From positions 367,619,868 through 367,683,867 of the forward strand of contig OX422207.1 of NCBI GenBank assembly GCA_949130495.1: 64,000 nt of DNA. The letters are read 5' to 3'. The notes beneath the pieces are model-generated. The model was not told the DNA's origin, did no database searches, and saw only the letters and a program-made list of their open reading frames with translations. This DNA comes from Sambucus nigra (Eukaryota; Streptophyta; Magnoliopsida; Dipsacales; Adoxaceae). The number at the start of each line of letters is the position of its first letter. Positions within the stretch are counted from its first letter, which is position 1. Positions 41,160-51,800 of this stretch are shown one piece after another. The position numbers and the translations under genes are program-made.

Positions 41160-44100
41160 GTTTTTAAGCCTAAGTCAAGAAATATAAAAATTATCGTCGT
41201 ACTCATAAACCGGGAGACCAGCGGCTGCGAGGTCAGTTCCTGGAAGTGACGTTGGTCCCGTGGGAAGTGTTGGTGACACCCTCGGGGCCGTTCAGGGGCT
41301 GTTTCGAGTTTTCAGAGTCTAACGTCATGTTTATAAGCCTAGGTCTAGAAATATGTAAATTACCATAGTACTCTCAAACCGGGAGACCTGCGGCTGCGGG
41401 GTCAGTTCCTACGAGTTACCTTGGTCCCGTGGGAGGTGTTGGTGCCACCCACGGGGCCGTTCGGGGGCTATTTCGAGTTTTCACCCTCTAACGTCATGTT
41501 TTTAAGCCTAAGTCTAGAAATATGCAAATTACTGTAGTACTCTCAAACCGAGAGACCTGTGGGTGCGGGGTCAGTTCCTACGAGTTACCTTGGTCCTGTG
41601 GGCGGTGTTGGTGCCACCCACTGGGCCGTTCGGGGGTTGTTTCGAGTATTCACCCTCTAACATCATGTTTTTAAGCCTAAGTCAAGAAATATACAAATTA
41701 TTGCCGTATTCTAAAATTGGAAGTCCCGCGGCTGCGGGGTCAGTTCCTACGACTTACCTTGGTCCCATTGGAGGTGTTTGTGCCACCCACGGGGCCGTTC
41801 GGGGGCTGTTTCAAGTTTTCACCCTCTAACGCTATGTTTTTAAGCCTAAGTCAAGAAAAATACAAATTACTGTTGTATTCTCAAACCGAGAGTCCCGCGG
41901 CTGCGAGGTCAGTTCCTACGAGTTACATTGGTCCCGTGGGAGGTGTTGGTACCACCCACGGGGCCGTTCGGGGGCTGTTTCGAGTCTTCACCCTCTAATG
42001 CCATGTTTTTCTTAAGACTAAAAATATGCAAATTACCATCGTATTCTCAAACCGAGAGACCCGCGGCTGCGGGGTCAGTTCCTACGAGTTACATTGGTCC
42101 CGTGGGAGGTGTTGGTGCCACCCACGGGGCCGTTCGAGGGCTGTTTCGAGTTTTCACCCTCTAACGTCATATTTTTTAGCTTAAGTTAAGAAATATACAA
42201 ATTATTGTCGTATTATCAAATCAGGAGTCCCGCGGATGCGGGGTCAGTTCCTACGACTTACCTTGGTCCCATGGAAGGTTTTGGTGCCACCCACGGGGCC
42301 GTTCGGGGGCTGTTTCCAGTTTTCACCCTCTAACGCCATGTTTCTAAGCCTAAGTCTTGAAATATGCAAATTATTGTCCTACTCTCAATACGAGAGACCT
42401 GCGGCTGCGGGGTCAGTTCCTACGAGTTACATCGTCCCGTCGGAGGTGTTGGTGCCACCCACGAGGACGTTCGGGGGCTGTTTTGACTTTTCACCCTCTA
42501 ACGCCATGTTTTTAAGCCTAAGTCATGAAATATGGAAATTATCATCGTATTCTCAAACCGGGAGCCCCACGGCTGTGGGGTCAGTTCCAACGAGTTACGT
42601 TGGTCTCGTGGGAGGTGTTGGTGCCACCCACGGGGACGTTCGGGGACTATTTCGACCTTTCACCCTCTAACGCCATATTTTGGTTATGTCTAAAATTACA
42701 CGACTTACCATCGAATTCTCAAATCGGGAGACCCGCGGCTGCAGGGTCAGTTCGTACGAGTTACATTGGTCCCGTGGGAGGTGATGGTGCCACCCACGGG
42801 GACGTTCGGGGGCTGTTTCGAGTTTTCACCCTCTAACGTCATGTTTTTAAGTCAAAGTCTAGAAATATGCAAATTACCGTATTGCTCTCAAATTGGGAGA
42901 CCAACAGCTGCGGGGTCAGTTCCTAAGAGTTACCTTGGTCCCGTGGGAGGTGTTGGTGCCACCCACGAGGCCGTTCGGGGGCTGTTTCGAGTTTTTGCCC
43001 TCTAACGCCATATTTTTAAGCCTAAGTCTAGAAATATGCAAGTTATCATCGTACTCTCAAATCGGGAAACCCGCGGCCGCGGTGTCAGTTCCTAGTAGTT
43101 ACATTGGTCCCGTGGGAGGTGTTTGTGCCACCCACGGGGACGTTCGGGGGCTGTTTCGAGTTTTCACCCTATAACGCCATGTTTTTAAGCCTAAGTCAAG
43201 AAATATACAAATTATTTCCGTATTCTCAAACTCGGATTCCCTCGGCTGTGGGGTCAGTTCTTACGAGTTACGTTGGTCCCGTGGGAGTTGTTGGTGCCAC
43301 CCGGGGTCGTTCGGGGGCTGTTTCGAGTTTTCAGCCTCTAACGCCATATTTTGCTTCAGTGTAGAAATATGCAAATTACGGTCGTATTCTCAAAGCGGGA
43401 GACCCGCGGCTGCGGGGTCAGTTCCTATGAGTTAACTTGTTCCTGTGGGAGGTGTTGGTGCCACCCACAGGGACGTTCGGTGGCTGTTTCGAGTTTTCAC
43501 TCTCCAACGCCATGTTTTTAAGCATAAGTGTAGAAATATACAAATTATCATTGTACTCTCAAACCGGGAGACCCGCGACAGCGGGGTCAGTTCCTACGAG
43601 TTACCTTGGTCCCGTGGGAGGTGTTGGTGCCACTCACGGGGCCGTTCGGTGGCTGTTTCGAGTTTTCACCCTCTAACGCCATGTTTTTAAGCCTAAGTCT
43701 GGAAATATACATATTACCGTAGTACTCTAAAATTGGGAGACCCGCGGCTGCGGGGTCAGTTCCTACGAGTTACCTTGGTCCCGTGGGAGGTGTTGGTTCC
43801 ACCCACGGGGCCGTTCTGGGGCTGTTTCAAGTTTTCACCCTCTAATGTCATGTTTTTAAGCCTAAGTCAAAAAATATATAAATTATTGCCGTATTCTCAA
43901 ATCGGGAGTCCCGCGGCTACGGGGTCAGTTCCTACGAGTTACCTTGGTCCCGTGGGAGGTGTTGGTGCCACCCAAGGGTCCGTTCGGGGGCTGTTTTAAA
44001 TTTTCACCCTCTAATGTCAAATTTTTAAGCCTAAGTCTTGAAATATGCAATTTACCGTAGTACATCAAAACCGGGAGACCCGCGGCTGCGGGGTCAGTTC

Positions 44101-45026
44101 CTACGAGTTACCTTGGTCTCGTAGGAAGTGTTGGTGCCACCCAGGTGGCCGTTCGGGGGTTGTTTCGAGTTTTCACCCTCTAACGCCATGTTTTTAAGCC
44201 TAAGTCTAGAGAAATATGCAAATTATCATCGTACTGTCAAACCGGGAGGCCCGCAGGTGCGGGGTCTGTTCCTACGAGTTACATTGGTCCCGTGGGAGGT
44301 GTTGGTGCCACCCACGGGGACGTTCGGGGGCTGTTTCTAGTTTTCACCCTCTAACGCCATGTTTTTAAGCCTAATTCAAGAAATATACAAGTTATATTTT
44401 TATTCTCAAACCGGGAGTCCGACGGCTGCGGGGTAAGTTCCTACGAGTTACGTTGGTCCCGTGGGAGGTGTTGGTGCCACCCACGGGGCCGTTCAGGGGA
44501 TGTTTCGAGTTTTCACCCTGTAACGCCATGTTTTGCTTAAGTCTAGAAATACACAAATTACCGTCGTATTCTCAAACTTGGAGACTCGCAGCTGCGGGGT
44601 CATTTCCTACGAGTTACATTGGTCCCGTGGGAGGTGTTGGTGCCACCCACGGGGACGTTCGGGGGTTGTTTCGAGTATTCACCCTCTAACGTCATGTTTT
44701 TAAGCCTAAGTCTAAAAATATGCATATTACCGTAGTACTCTCAAATCGGGAGACCCGCGGCTGTGGGGTCTGTTCTTACGAGTTACCTTGGTCCTATGGG
44801 AGGTGTTGGTGCCACCCACAGGGCCGTTTGGGGGCTGTTTCGAGTTTTCACCCTCTAACATCATGTTTTTAAGCCTAATTCAAGAAATATACAAATTATT
44901 GCCGTATTCTCAAATCGGGTGTCCCGTGGCGGCGGGGTCAGTTCCTACGAGTTACCTTGGTCCCGTGGGTGGTTTTGGTGCCACCCAAGAGACCGTTCGG
45001 TGACTGTTTCGAGTTTTCACCCTCTA
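41160..45026. repeat. Diverged satellite monomers between super-repeat B and the retrotransposon
   Basis: About 23 monomers. Stretches at 41.56-42.85 kb resemble 17.3-18.7 kb and 33.4-34.8 kb (same order of the AAGACTA..., TCATGAAATATGG and ATGTTTTGGTTATG classes or their variants), so this looks like an older, partly overwritten third copy of that module. From about 43 kb the monomers have no close long-range partner to the left, apart from the module shared with 59.4 kb. No coding gene is seen. Confidence 0.7.
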
Positions 45027-45407
45027 ACACTATATTCCAGTAAACGGGTTATCAAAAACTTTGGTTTTGAAATATAAAGAAAACATTTCCAACAACCCAT
45101 AATCGAAATAGAGGGTGGAAACCCCCACAAGCGTACATAAGAAACCCAAAAGATACAAAAGGACCAAATGAAACGTCGGTCAAGAGTAACCATACAACAT
45201 GCAAATAGTACCAAGGGTTACATAATAGATTCATTATACAATTACAACGGTTTGGGCAACATGCCCGAATAAACTGATCATAACTAGAAAACATAAATGG
45301 AGGCGACTACACAAACATCCCGTGAAACCCGCACAATGTCACGGCTCCTCGAAACATGTGGAAGGAAAGGTCATTACGGGCGACCGTGCGACGGAACACC
45401 TGAACGG

Positions 45408-45409
<2 letters not shown>

Positions 45410-45472
<63 letters not shown>
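45410..45472. repeat. AT dinucleotide microsatellite in the 3' LTR
   Basis: About 31 AT units (63 bp) followed by a short CA run. It is the allele of the longer tract in the other LTR. Frames reading IYIYIY on either strand come from this tract and are not genes. Confidence 0.97.
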
Positions 45473-45481
<9 letters not shown>

Positions 45482-46613
45482 ACAAGAGATGAAAACCGGT
45501 CAGGGCCGGGTATATGTGATCAATAGATAAATGACAGGTATGACAATGATGCACAATAATCAAGGATGATAGTCTAGCATGGTAACATCATATAAGGAAC
45601 TAAAACTAATAAAGGACTATATAGAGTGAGATTCATTTAAAATAGAATTTAACAGTACTTGTGAGCCTTCATCATCATTCATCATATTTCAATTTAAATC
45701 TTCTTTTCCATTCCTTATCAGGAATTGAATTATCATCATGTGCTCTATATGGCACTAATCTCAATAGCATGCTCTTTGTGGCATAAATTTTCTCTTTATG
45801 GCATTCATATTCCATCGAGTCCAACTCGATAATTAGAATAGTCATAAATATAAATATAACGATTCTAAGACCGCCCGTCCGGGTTTCCCCACTGTGCGCG
45901 TCCCTAAATAACCATCATCTTCCAGGGCCTAACATAAGACAACCTGGGATCCTATCGAAATCGTCGGGAAGCGGCCATATGCCTGCGGGGTAGTTAAGAC
46001 CACACCCAGAATCTCCTACCCATCGCAGAAAGAAATAAAACAAGCGCTCATATGGCCTAGGACTATATCCACCCTGCATTCATTAGCCAGGGGGCTTCAC
46101 CTCTCGCACGAACTTCCCTTAAGATGGTATTTAGAGAGGTGTGTAACATCCATTTTATTAATTCCCATTACATGATTTAGTAAATTATCATTTACCTTAT
46201 CAATTTCCCATTTTAATAATTGTATAAGCTAAATCGGGACTATATGTATTACGTACCGTCATAACACTCTCGATAAGAAACTCAGACTCCAAAGTTATTC
46301 ACAAAGCCTCTTTTAGGCTTTAATATAAACCCTCAAGTCCAATCTAACTCGAGTTGAATTCTAAAGTCTCCAAATTGACGTTAATATATTCTAGACCCTT
46401 ATGAAACTACAAGACGAAAGTAATGCCTAAACATCACTTTAAATTCCCCCTTAAACGAACCCTAGATGAACCCTTTCGAGTCTAGGATGTCGACCCAACT
46501 CAACTAATACTCTAAACCCTATGTTTACTTCATTTAAGAAGGTCCCTAATCACTAATCCTAAAGAAAAGGGGTTAAAAATGAAAAAAGAAAAATTTGAAA
46601 AAGTGCAGGGCTA

Positions 46614-46838
46614 CCGAATCGATTCGCCCCCTTGGCCGAATCGATTCGGCCAGAAAATTTGAGTTTCTGAAAAGTAGCCGAATCGATTCGGATGGAAACC
46701 GAATCGATTCGGTCAGAAGGTTTGGGTTTCTGCATAACTGCCGAATCGATTCGGATCAATTCCGAATCGATTCGGTTCACAAGACCTGGGCACTGGACCT
46801 AACCGAATCGATTCGCCCAGGGGGCCGAATCGATTCGG
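46614..46838. repeat. Phased palindrome cluster in the 3' LTR (8 copies)
   Basis: The 12-bp perfect palindrome CGAATCGATTCG, usually extended to CCGAATCGATTCGG, starts at 46,615, 46,637, 46,679, 46,700, 46,742, 46,763, 46,804 and 46,826. The spacings are 22, 42, 21, 42, 21, 41 and 22 bp, all near multiples of 21. The cluster is four degenerate 62-64-bp units, each with two palindromes. The sequence between palindromes has drifted while the palindromes stay identical in this LTR. Confidence 0.95.
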
Positions 46839-47670
46839 GCCTGCGATTTTGCCAAGAATTGGCTATGGGGTCTTGGACTCCATTTTCTACCCCAACTCAA
46901 ATTTCTTCAAACCAAACTTACATACCAACATCAAGATAACATCAATGATGCTATTAACCATCTTACACCTCATGAATCATCCTAATCATCTTTGAATGAA
47001 TCAAAACACATAAATACATAAGGAAAACCCTAAGTTTGCTAAACCAAAATCAATACATCATTACCACAACAAATCATCTATCTCAAGACACAAATAGCAA
47101 GTAAAAACTTGCCTTGATTCAGCAACTTGTAGATTTCTTGGTGTAGTAGCAAAATCCTTCTCAATCTCCAAGTCTTTCTCTCTACTCTTCTCTTTCTCTC
47201 TTTGGTTTTGGAGGGAAGTTAGGGTGATTAGAAGACTTAATAGGCTTAAGTCGTGGCTTAAGGAAAATGTTCCACTAAATTAACTAATAGTGCGATAAAA
47301 TAATACACAACTGTATAATTTAGGTACAATCAGTCAAAAATGCCCAAAACTTTAAAATACAATATGGTACATTATCTGACTATTTCGCACGTTCCGGAAT
47401 CAACTGTATCCTCCAAATTATCATTTGGACATTTTAAAATTCAATTTAGGTTCCGGTCTCATAATTAAGCCAAATAACATTTTAAATTCAGATGATATTA
47501 ATAAGCATGGCATAGCAATATTTACCCATAGATATGATATGTATGCAACTCACAATAAATATCAACTTTCTACATTGAATTAACATTCAAATCATAACCC
47601 AACACTGGTCTCTAATTACTATAATAAGTAATTACTATAGAATACGGTCTCAGAAGCGAGGGTTATTACA

Positions 47671-47682
47671 TACTCCCCCCTT
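47671..47682 (-). promoter_or_regulatory. Polypurine tract for plus-strand DNA priming
   Basis: On the minus strand it reads AAGGGGGGAGTA, ending exactly where the 3' LTR begins with TGTAATAACC. A purine run next to the 3' LTR is the RNase H-resistant primer for plus-strand synthesis in LTR retrotransposons. It lies 35 bp after the pol stop codon. Confidence 0.9.
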
Positions 47683-47717
47683 ATGAGGGAATTTTGCCCC
47701 CAAAATTCAGGCGTACC

Positions 47718-48824
47718 TCATAAGAAAAGATGTGGATATTTCTCCCGCATCTCATCCTCACGTTCCCAAGTTGATTCATTGGCATGATGATGACTCCAAT
47801 GAACTCTCACTAGGGGAACCACACGAGATCTTAACTTTCGCTCCCCAAACTGAAGGATAGCAACCGGTTGTTCTTCATAAGAAACATCGGGTTGCAAATC
47901 GATATCTTCGAAAGGAATGTGCCAAAGGGCACCTTCACACCTTCTGTACTTCTTCAAAGAGGAGACGTGAAATACATCATGGATTTGTTGTAAAGGTTCC
48001 GGCAAGGCAAGTTGGTATGCTACGGGACCAACCTTAGCAATTACCGGGAAAGGTCCAACAAAACGGGGTGCAAGCTTTCCTTTCTTCCCAAAACGTTTAA
48101 TGCCCTTCATCGGGGACACCCGTACCAACACTTGGTCTCCAACCTCCAACTCCATATGTCTCCTACCCGCATCGGCATAACTCTTTTGACGATCTTGGGC
48201 TATTCGTATGCGATTTCGAATAAGCTCAATCTTCGAAGAAGTATCTTGGATCATTTCAGGTCCAAGGAACTTATTATCACCCACTTCCAACCAACAAGCG
48301 GACGATCTACAAGGCGTGCCATACAGAGCTTCATAGGGTGCCAATCCAATAGTGAATTGGTATGAGTTGTTGTAAGTAAACTCAACCAACGGAAGGTATT
48401 GTTCCCAACTGCCTTTAAAGTCAAGTATGCACATACGAAGCATATCCTCCAACATCTGGTTTACCCTTTCGGTCTGACCGTCTGTTTGAGGATGATAGGA
48501 AGAGATTAACTTCAACTCGGTCCCCATTGCTCCTTGGAAACTTTGCCAAAAGTGGGACACAAATATCTTATCTCGATCGGATACAATATTCAAAGGTACC
48601 CCGTGGATTCTGACGATCTCCTCAATGAACAACTGGGCATAACGAGAGGTATCAAAATCGGTGCGCACGGGCAAGAAGTGTGCCGACTTGGTCAAACGGT
48701 CGACAATCACCCAAATTGAGTCGTGACCCTTTTGCGATCTAGGCAAGCCCGTAACAAAGTCCATCGAAATGCTCTCCCATTTCCATACGGGAATCTCGAG
48801 CGGTTGTAACAAACCTGTCGGTCG
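47718..48824 (-). pseudogene. pol: Integrase catalytic core, GPF motif and chromodomain, cut off by the premature stop
   Basis: Continues in exactly the same frame as the upstream gag-pol, separated from it only by the TAG codon. The frame has an internal Met at 48,812 (364 codons to TGA at 47,718-47,720), but nothing suggests independent initiation. Numbering from that Met: the D,D35E core has Asp18 (SMDF), Asp79 (IVSDRD) and Glu115 (DGQTERVN), with exactly 35 residues between the last two. The GPF region is at about 246-271 (FVGPF). The chromodomain-like C terminus is at about 327-362 (VPLVRVHW, then STWEREDEMREKYPHLF). In chromoviruses this tail is thought to direct integration to marked heterochromatin. 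Without readthrough of the stop this part would not be made. Confidence 0.93.
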
Positions 48825-51800
48825 CTAGTGGTCAATCTTAACCAACTGACAAGTAGTACACTGAGACACAAACTCTGAGATATCCCTCTTCATACCCGCC
48901 CACCAATACAAACGATGCATATCCTGGTACATCTTGTCCCTGCCTGGATGCACCGTGAACTTCGACCCGTGGGATTCTGCCATTACTGTACGTCTCAAAT
49001 CCCCATCATCGGGAACCACAAGTCTTCCATGGAAGCGTAGTCCACCCTCAGAACCAATTGAGTACGACTCCGCTCCCTCAGACAACAACTGGTGTGTATG
49101 GTCTTGACAAACTTTATCTCTTTTCTGAGCTTCCACAATCTTTGCTATAATCGTGGGAGTAACCGTCATCACAGAAAGGAATGCTCTCACTCCTACATCC
49201 TCTAGGCTGAGTTCTCTCCACTTAGCTTTCCACACCTCAGCTAAGTCTCCATCAGGCTTCCTACTCAAGGCATCTGCTACCACATTCGCCTTCCCGGGGT
49301 GATAATGAATATCAAATTGGTAATCTTTCACAAACTCCAACCAACGACGCTGGCGTATGTTCAAATCCTTTTGGGAAAATAAGTATTGCAGCGATTTGTG
49401 GTCGGTGAAAAGACTAAACTTTTCCCCCAAGAGATAATGCCTCCATATCTTCAAGGCAAATACAACGGCGGCAAATTCCAAGTCATGTACCGAATAGTTC
49501 CTCTCATGAGGCTTCAACTTACGAGAAGCGTACGCAATGGGTTGTCTCTCTTGTTGAAGAACACCTCCTAATCCCTGAAGAGATGCATCGGTAAATACGA
49601 GATATTCTAATCCCGGCTTTGGCAATGCCAGGACTGGAGCCGAAGTTAGTCTATCCTTGAGCTCATCAAAAGTCGCTTGACATGAACTGTACCATACAAA
49701 TCTTACTCCTTTCCGAGTTAAATTCGTCAATGGGCTAGCCACCTTGGAAAAGCCCTTAATGAACCGACGGTAATAACCCACCAAGCCTAGAAAACTACGA
49801 ACTGCAGTGGGCGTCGTGGGCTGACCCCATTCCTTTACCGCAATCACCTTACCCGGATCCACAGACACGCCTTGTGATGACACCACATGCCCCAAAAATT
49901 GAACTTCCTTCAACCAGAAGCCACACTTCTCAAACTTTGCATACAATTGATGATCTCTCAATCTCTGCAGGACCAACCGCAAGTGAGCAGCGTGATCCGA
50001 CTCTGTCTGAGAATAGACTAGGATGTCATCGATAAATACAATGACAAACTGGTCAAGGAAATCCCGAAACACCCTGTTCATAAGGTCCATAAACACTGCA
50101 GGGGCATTGGTTAGCCCAAAGGGCATAAAAAAGAATTCATAAGACCCGTAACGGGTCAGAAAGGCCGTCTTAGATACATCTTGATCTCGTATCCTCAATT
50201 GATGATACCCTGTCCGCAAGTCGATCTTGGAGAAGTAGGAAGCTCGCCTAAGTTGATCAAATAAGTCGTCGATGCGAGGTAAAGGGTATTTATTCCGGAT
50301 GGTGACTTTATTCAACTCTCTATAGTCCACGCATAACCGGAGAGAACCGTCTCTCTTCTTCACAAACAATACCGGAGCGCCGCACGGTGAGGTACTACGC
50401 CTAATAAAGCCCTGCTCCAGTAGCTTCTGAATCTGATCTCTCAGCTCCCTCATTTCCACAGGAGCCATTCGATAAGGAGCTTTGGCGATCGGTCGAGTTC
50501 CCGGCATTAAATCAATCACAAACTCTATTTCCCGACTTGGAGGTAATCCCGGTATCTCCCGAAAAATATCTTCAAAGTCCCTAACGATTGGAATAGAATT
50601 TAGGGGAAGCACGACATCTCTAGATGCATCTTCAACAATACAATATAGATAAGCACTCGTGCTCCTTTCCATATAAGGCATAACTACCAGGAACATCTCT
50701 TGTCCCGGAACCGCAAAAACTATACTCTTCCCGTAACAATTCACTATAGCGCGGTACTTCACTAGCCAATCCATACCCAAAATTACATCGTACCCGACCA
50801 TATCAAGGACGAGTAAATCGGCCTCAAAACACAAGTCACCAAGATTAATTCCTACATTTTTACATACGAAGAAAATCAATGAACCATCGCCCATAGAGGA
50901 TTCAACGCTAGTGAAGGTACTTTCAGCAGATTTTATCAAACCTGTAGTCTGGGCAAAACTTCTAGAAATAAAGGAGTGTGTAGCACCCGTATCAAATAGG
51001 ATTCGACCCATATGCCCATAAATGAGAAACTTACCCTCGATCGCTGGTGGTGCAGGAGGAGCTGGAGGAAGCAGAGCCTCCTGAATATGGTAAACCCTTC
51101 CGTACTGCAATTGCTCCTGTTGAGGAGGAGCAATCGGATTAGGCGCTTGGGGAGGAAACTGTACATACGGCTGCTGTGGGGCCCTAGGGAGATGCCCTCC
51201 AACCAACTGAGGACACGCCCTTTTATAGTGGCCCAGCTCCCCACACTGGAAACATTTATTCGTCGCATTATCCTGATTCCTACCTTGGTTATTTCGGAAT
51301 TGCCCCGCACCCCGGCCCTGTTGGCCCCTACCTCCATTTCCACCTCGGCCTCCCTGTGGTTGCTGACCACCTTGACCTTGCTTGTTATTATTGCCACCAT
51401 CATTAAACCCACCGAAACGTTGACGCTTTACCGAATCCCCCTGCTGAGGATCCCTCTCAACCTGCTTGTTCCCCGAGGATTGGGACGAATAAGATGTTCC
51501 CCCTCCGCTCCCAACTCCTCCCTGTCTCACTGTTTGCCCCGCAGTTACAACCTTCTTCTTGTTTTGCACAAACAATCTTTGCTCTTGAGAGTGAAGTAAA
51601 GAAGCATTCATCACATCCCCAAAGGTCACCAGAGATGGATTTCCAAGCAAATGTTGTTTTATTCGCCAGTGAAAACCTCCCACAAACTTGGAGATCCTCT
51701 TCGCTTCTGGAGTTACCTCATCCGGTATAAAACTGGCTAACCGGGTAAACTCCTCCTCGTACTCGGCAACCGTTCTCTCCCCTTGTACCAAATCCTGAAG

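Larger units (their letters stand above)
23400..41160. repeat. 18-kb satellite super-repeat, copy B
   Basis: Directly adjoins copy A, so the two are tandem. It starts again with the 12-monomer higher-order repeat (ACCATAGTAGTCTCAATTCG at 23,439 and 25,451) and ends near 41,160, where similarity to the corresponding end of copy A (23,400) stops. Compared with A it lacks the 2,014-bp doubling, lacks 4 monomers near 27.1 kb and 2 near 29.2 kb, and gains single monomers near 28.1, 32.7 and 35.9 kb plus 9 monomers at about 39.14-40.65 kb. Point differences from A appear to be a few percent by eye. Confidence 0.9.
1..45026. repeat. Satellite DNA array, left arm (169-bp monomer)
   Basis: Head-to-tail tandem repeat, about 267 monomers in one orientation. 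The common monomer is 169 bp; a variant lacking 3 bp after the conserved CATGTTTT (reading GCTTAAGT instead of TAAGCCTAAGT) is 166 bp. By hand count the consensus is about 53% GC and strongly bipartite: a GC-rich part spanning GGTCCCGTGGGAGGTGTTGG and the following CCACCCACGGGG, and an AT-rich part around TCAAGAAATATACAAATTAT. Recurrent classes differ at linked positions: TCAAG with GTATTCTC and GGGAGTCCCG; TCTAG with GTACTCTC and GGGAGACCCG; and the 166-bp form with AAATACGC. The length is near that of one nucleosome plus linker, as in many plant centromeric or pericentromeric satellites. No specific family is recognised, so a centromeric role is only a possibility. Confidence 0.97.
45027..47670 (-). 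repeat. 3' LTR, truncated at its outer end
   Basis: A 2,644-bp LTR aligned to the right LTR at an offset of 7,579 at its left edge. Its inner edge is intact: in element orientation it starts TGTAATAACCC at 47,670, directly after the polypurine tract. Its outer edge is missing the 118 bp that correspond to 52,488-52,605 of the other LTR, and the satellite joins at ACACTATATTCC with 2 bp (AC) of shared sequence. It contains an AT microsatellite of about 63 bp and eight copies of the palindrome CGAATCGATTCG. Confidence 0.94.

Noticed and set aside
30..44340. Dozens of plus-strand reading frames of 60-170 aa beginning MVPWEVLVPPTG, which look like a protein family with repeats
   Set aside because: They are the satellite read across about 1.4 monomers. 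Because 169 is 3 x 56 + 1, the same frame reappears in a new phase each monomer and always ends at the conserved CTCTAAC. There is no gene structure or other sign of coding.
1..45026. CRISPR-like regular repeat
   Set aside because: There are no unique spacers: the whole 169-bp unit is repetitive, and the retrotransposon is a plant type.
1..45026. Ribosomal DNA intergenic spacer repeats
   Set aside because: No rRNA gene sequence is seen anywhere in 64 kb, and the array is far longer than a spacer sub-repeat block usually is.
45339..45563. Frames with long IYIYIY runs (also at 52,876-53,218)
   Set aside because: They are translations of the AT microsatellite in the LTRs.
46559..46939. Frames rich in RIDS/ESIR repeats in the LTRs (also 54,185-54,574)
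   Set aside because: They come from the palindrome CGAATCGATTCG read on either strand, and the two LTR copies differ by indels that break the frame.
51012..51599. 195-aa plus-strand frame opposite gag, with other antisense frames at 48,012-52,316
   Set aside because: Shadows of the strongly supported minus-strand gag-pol; no domain is recognised in them.
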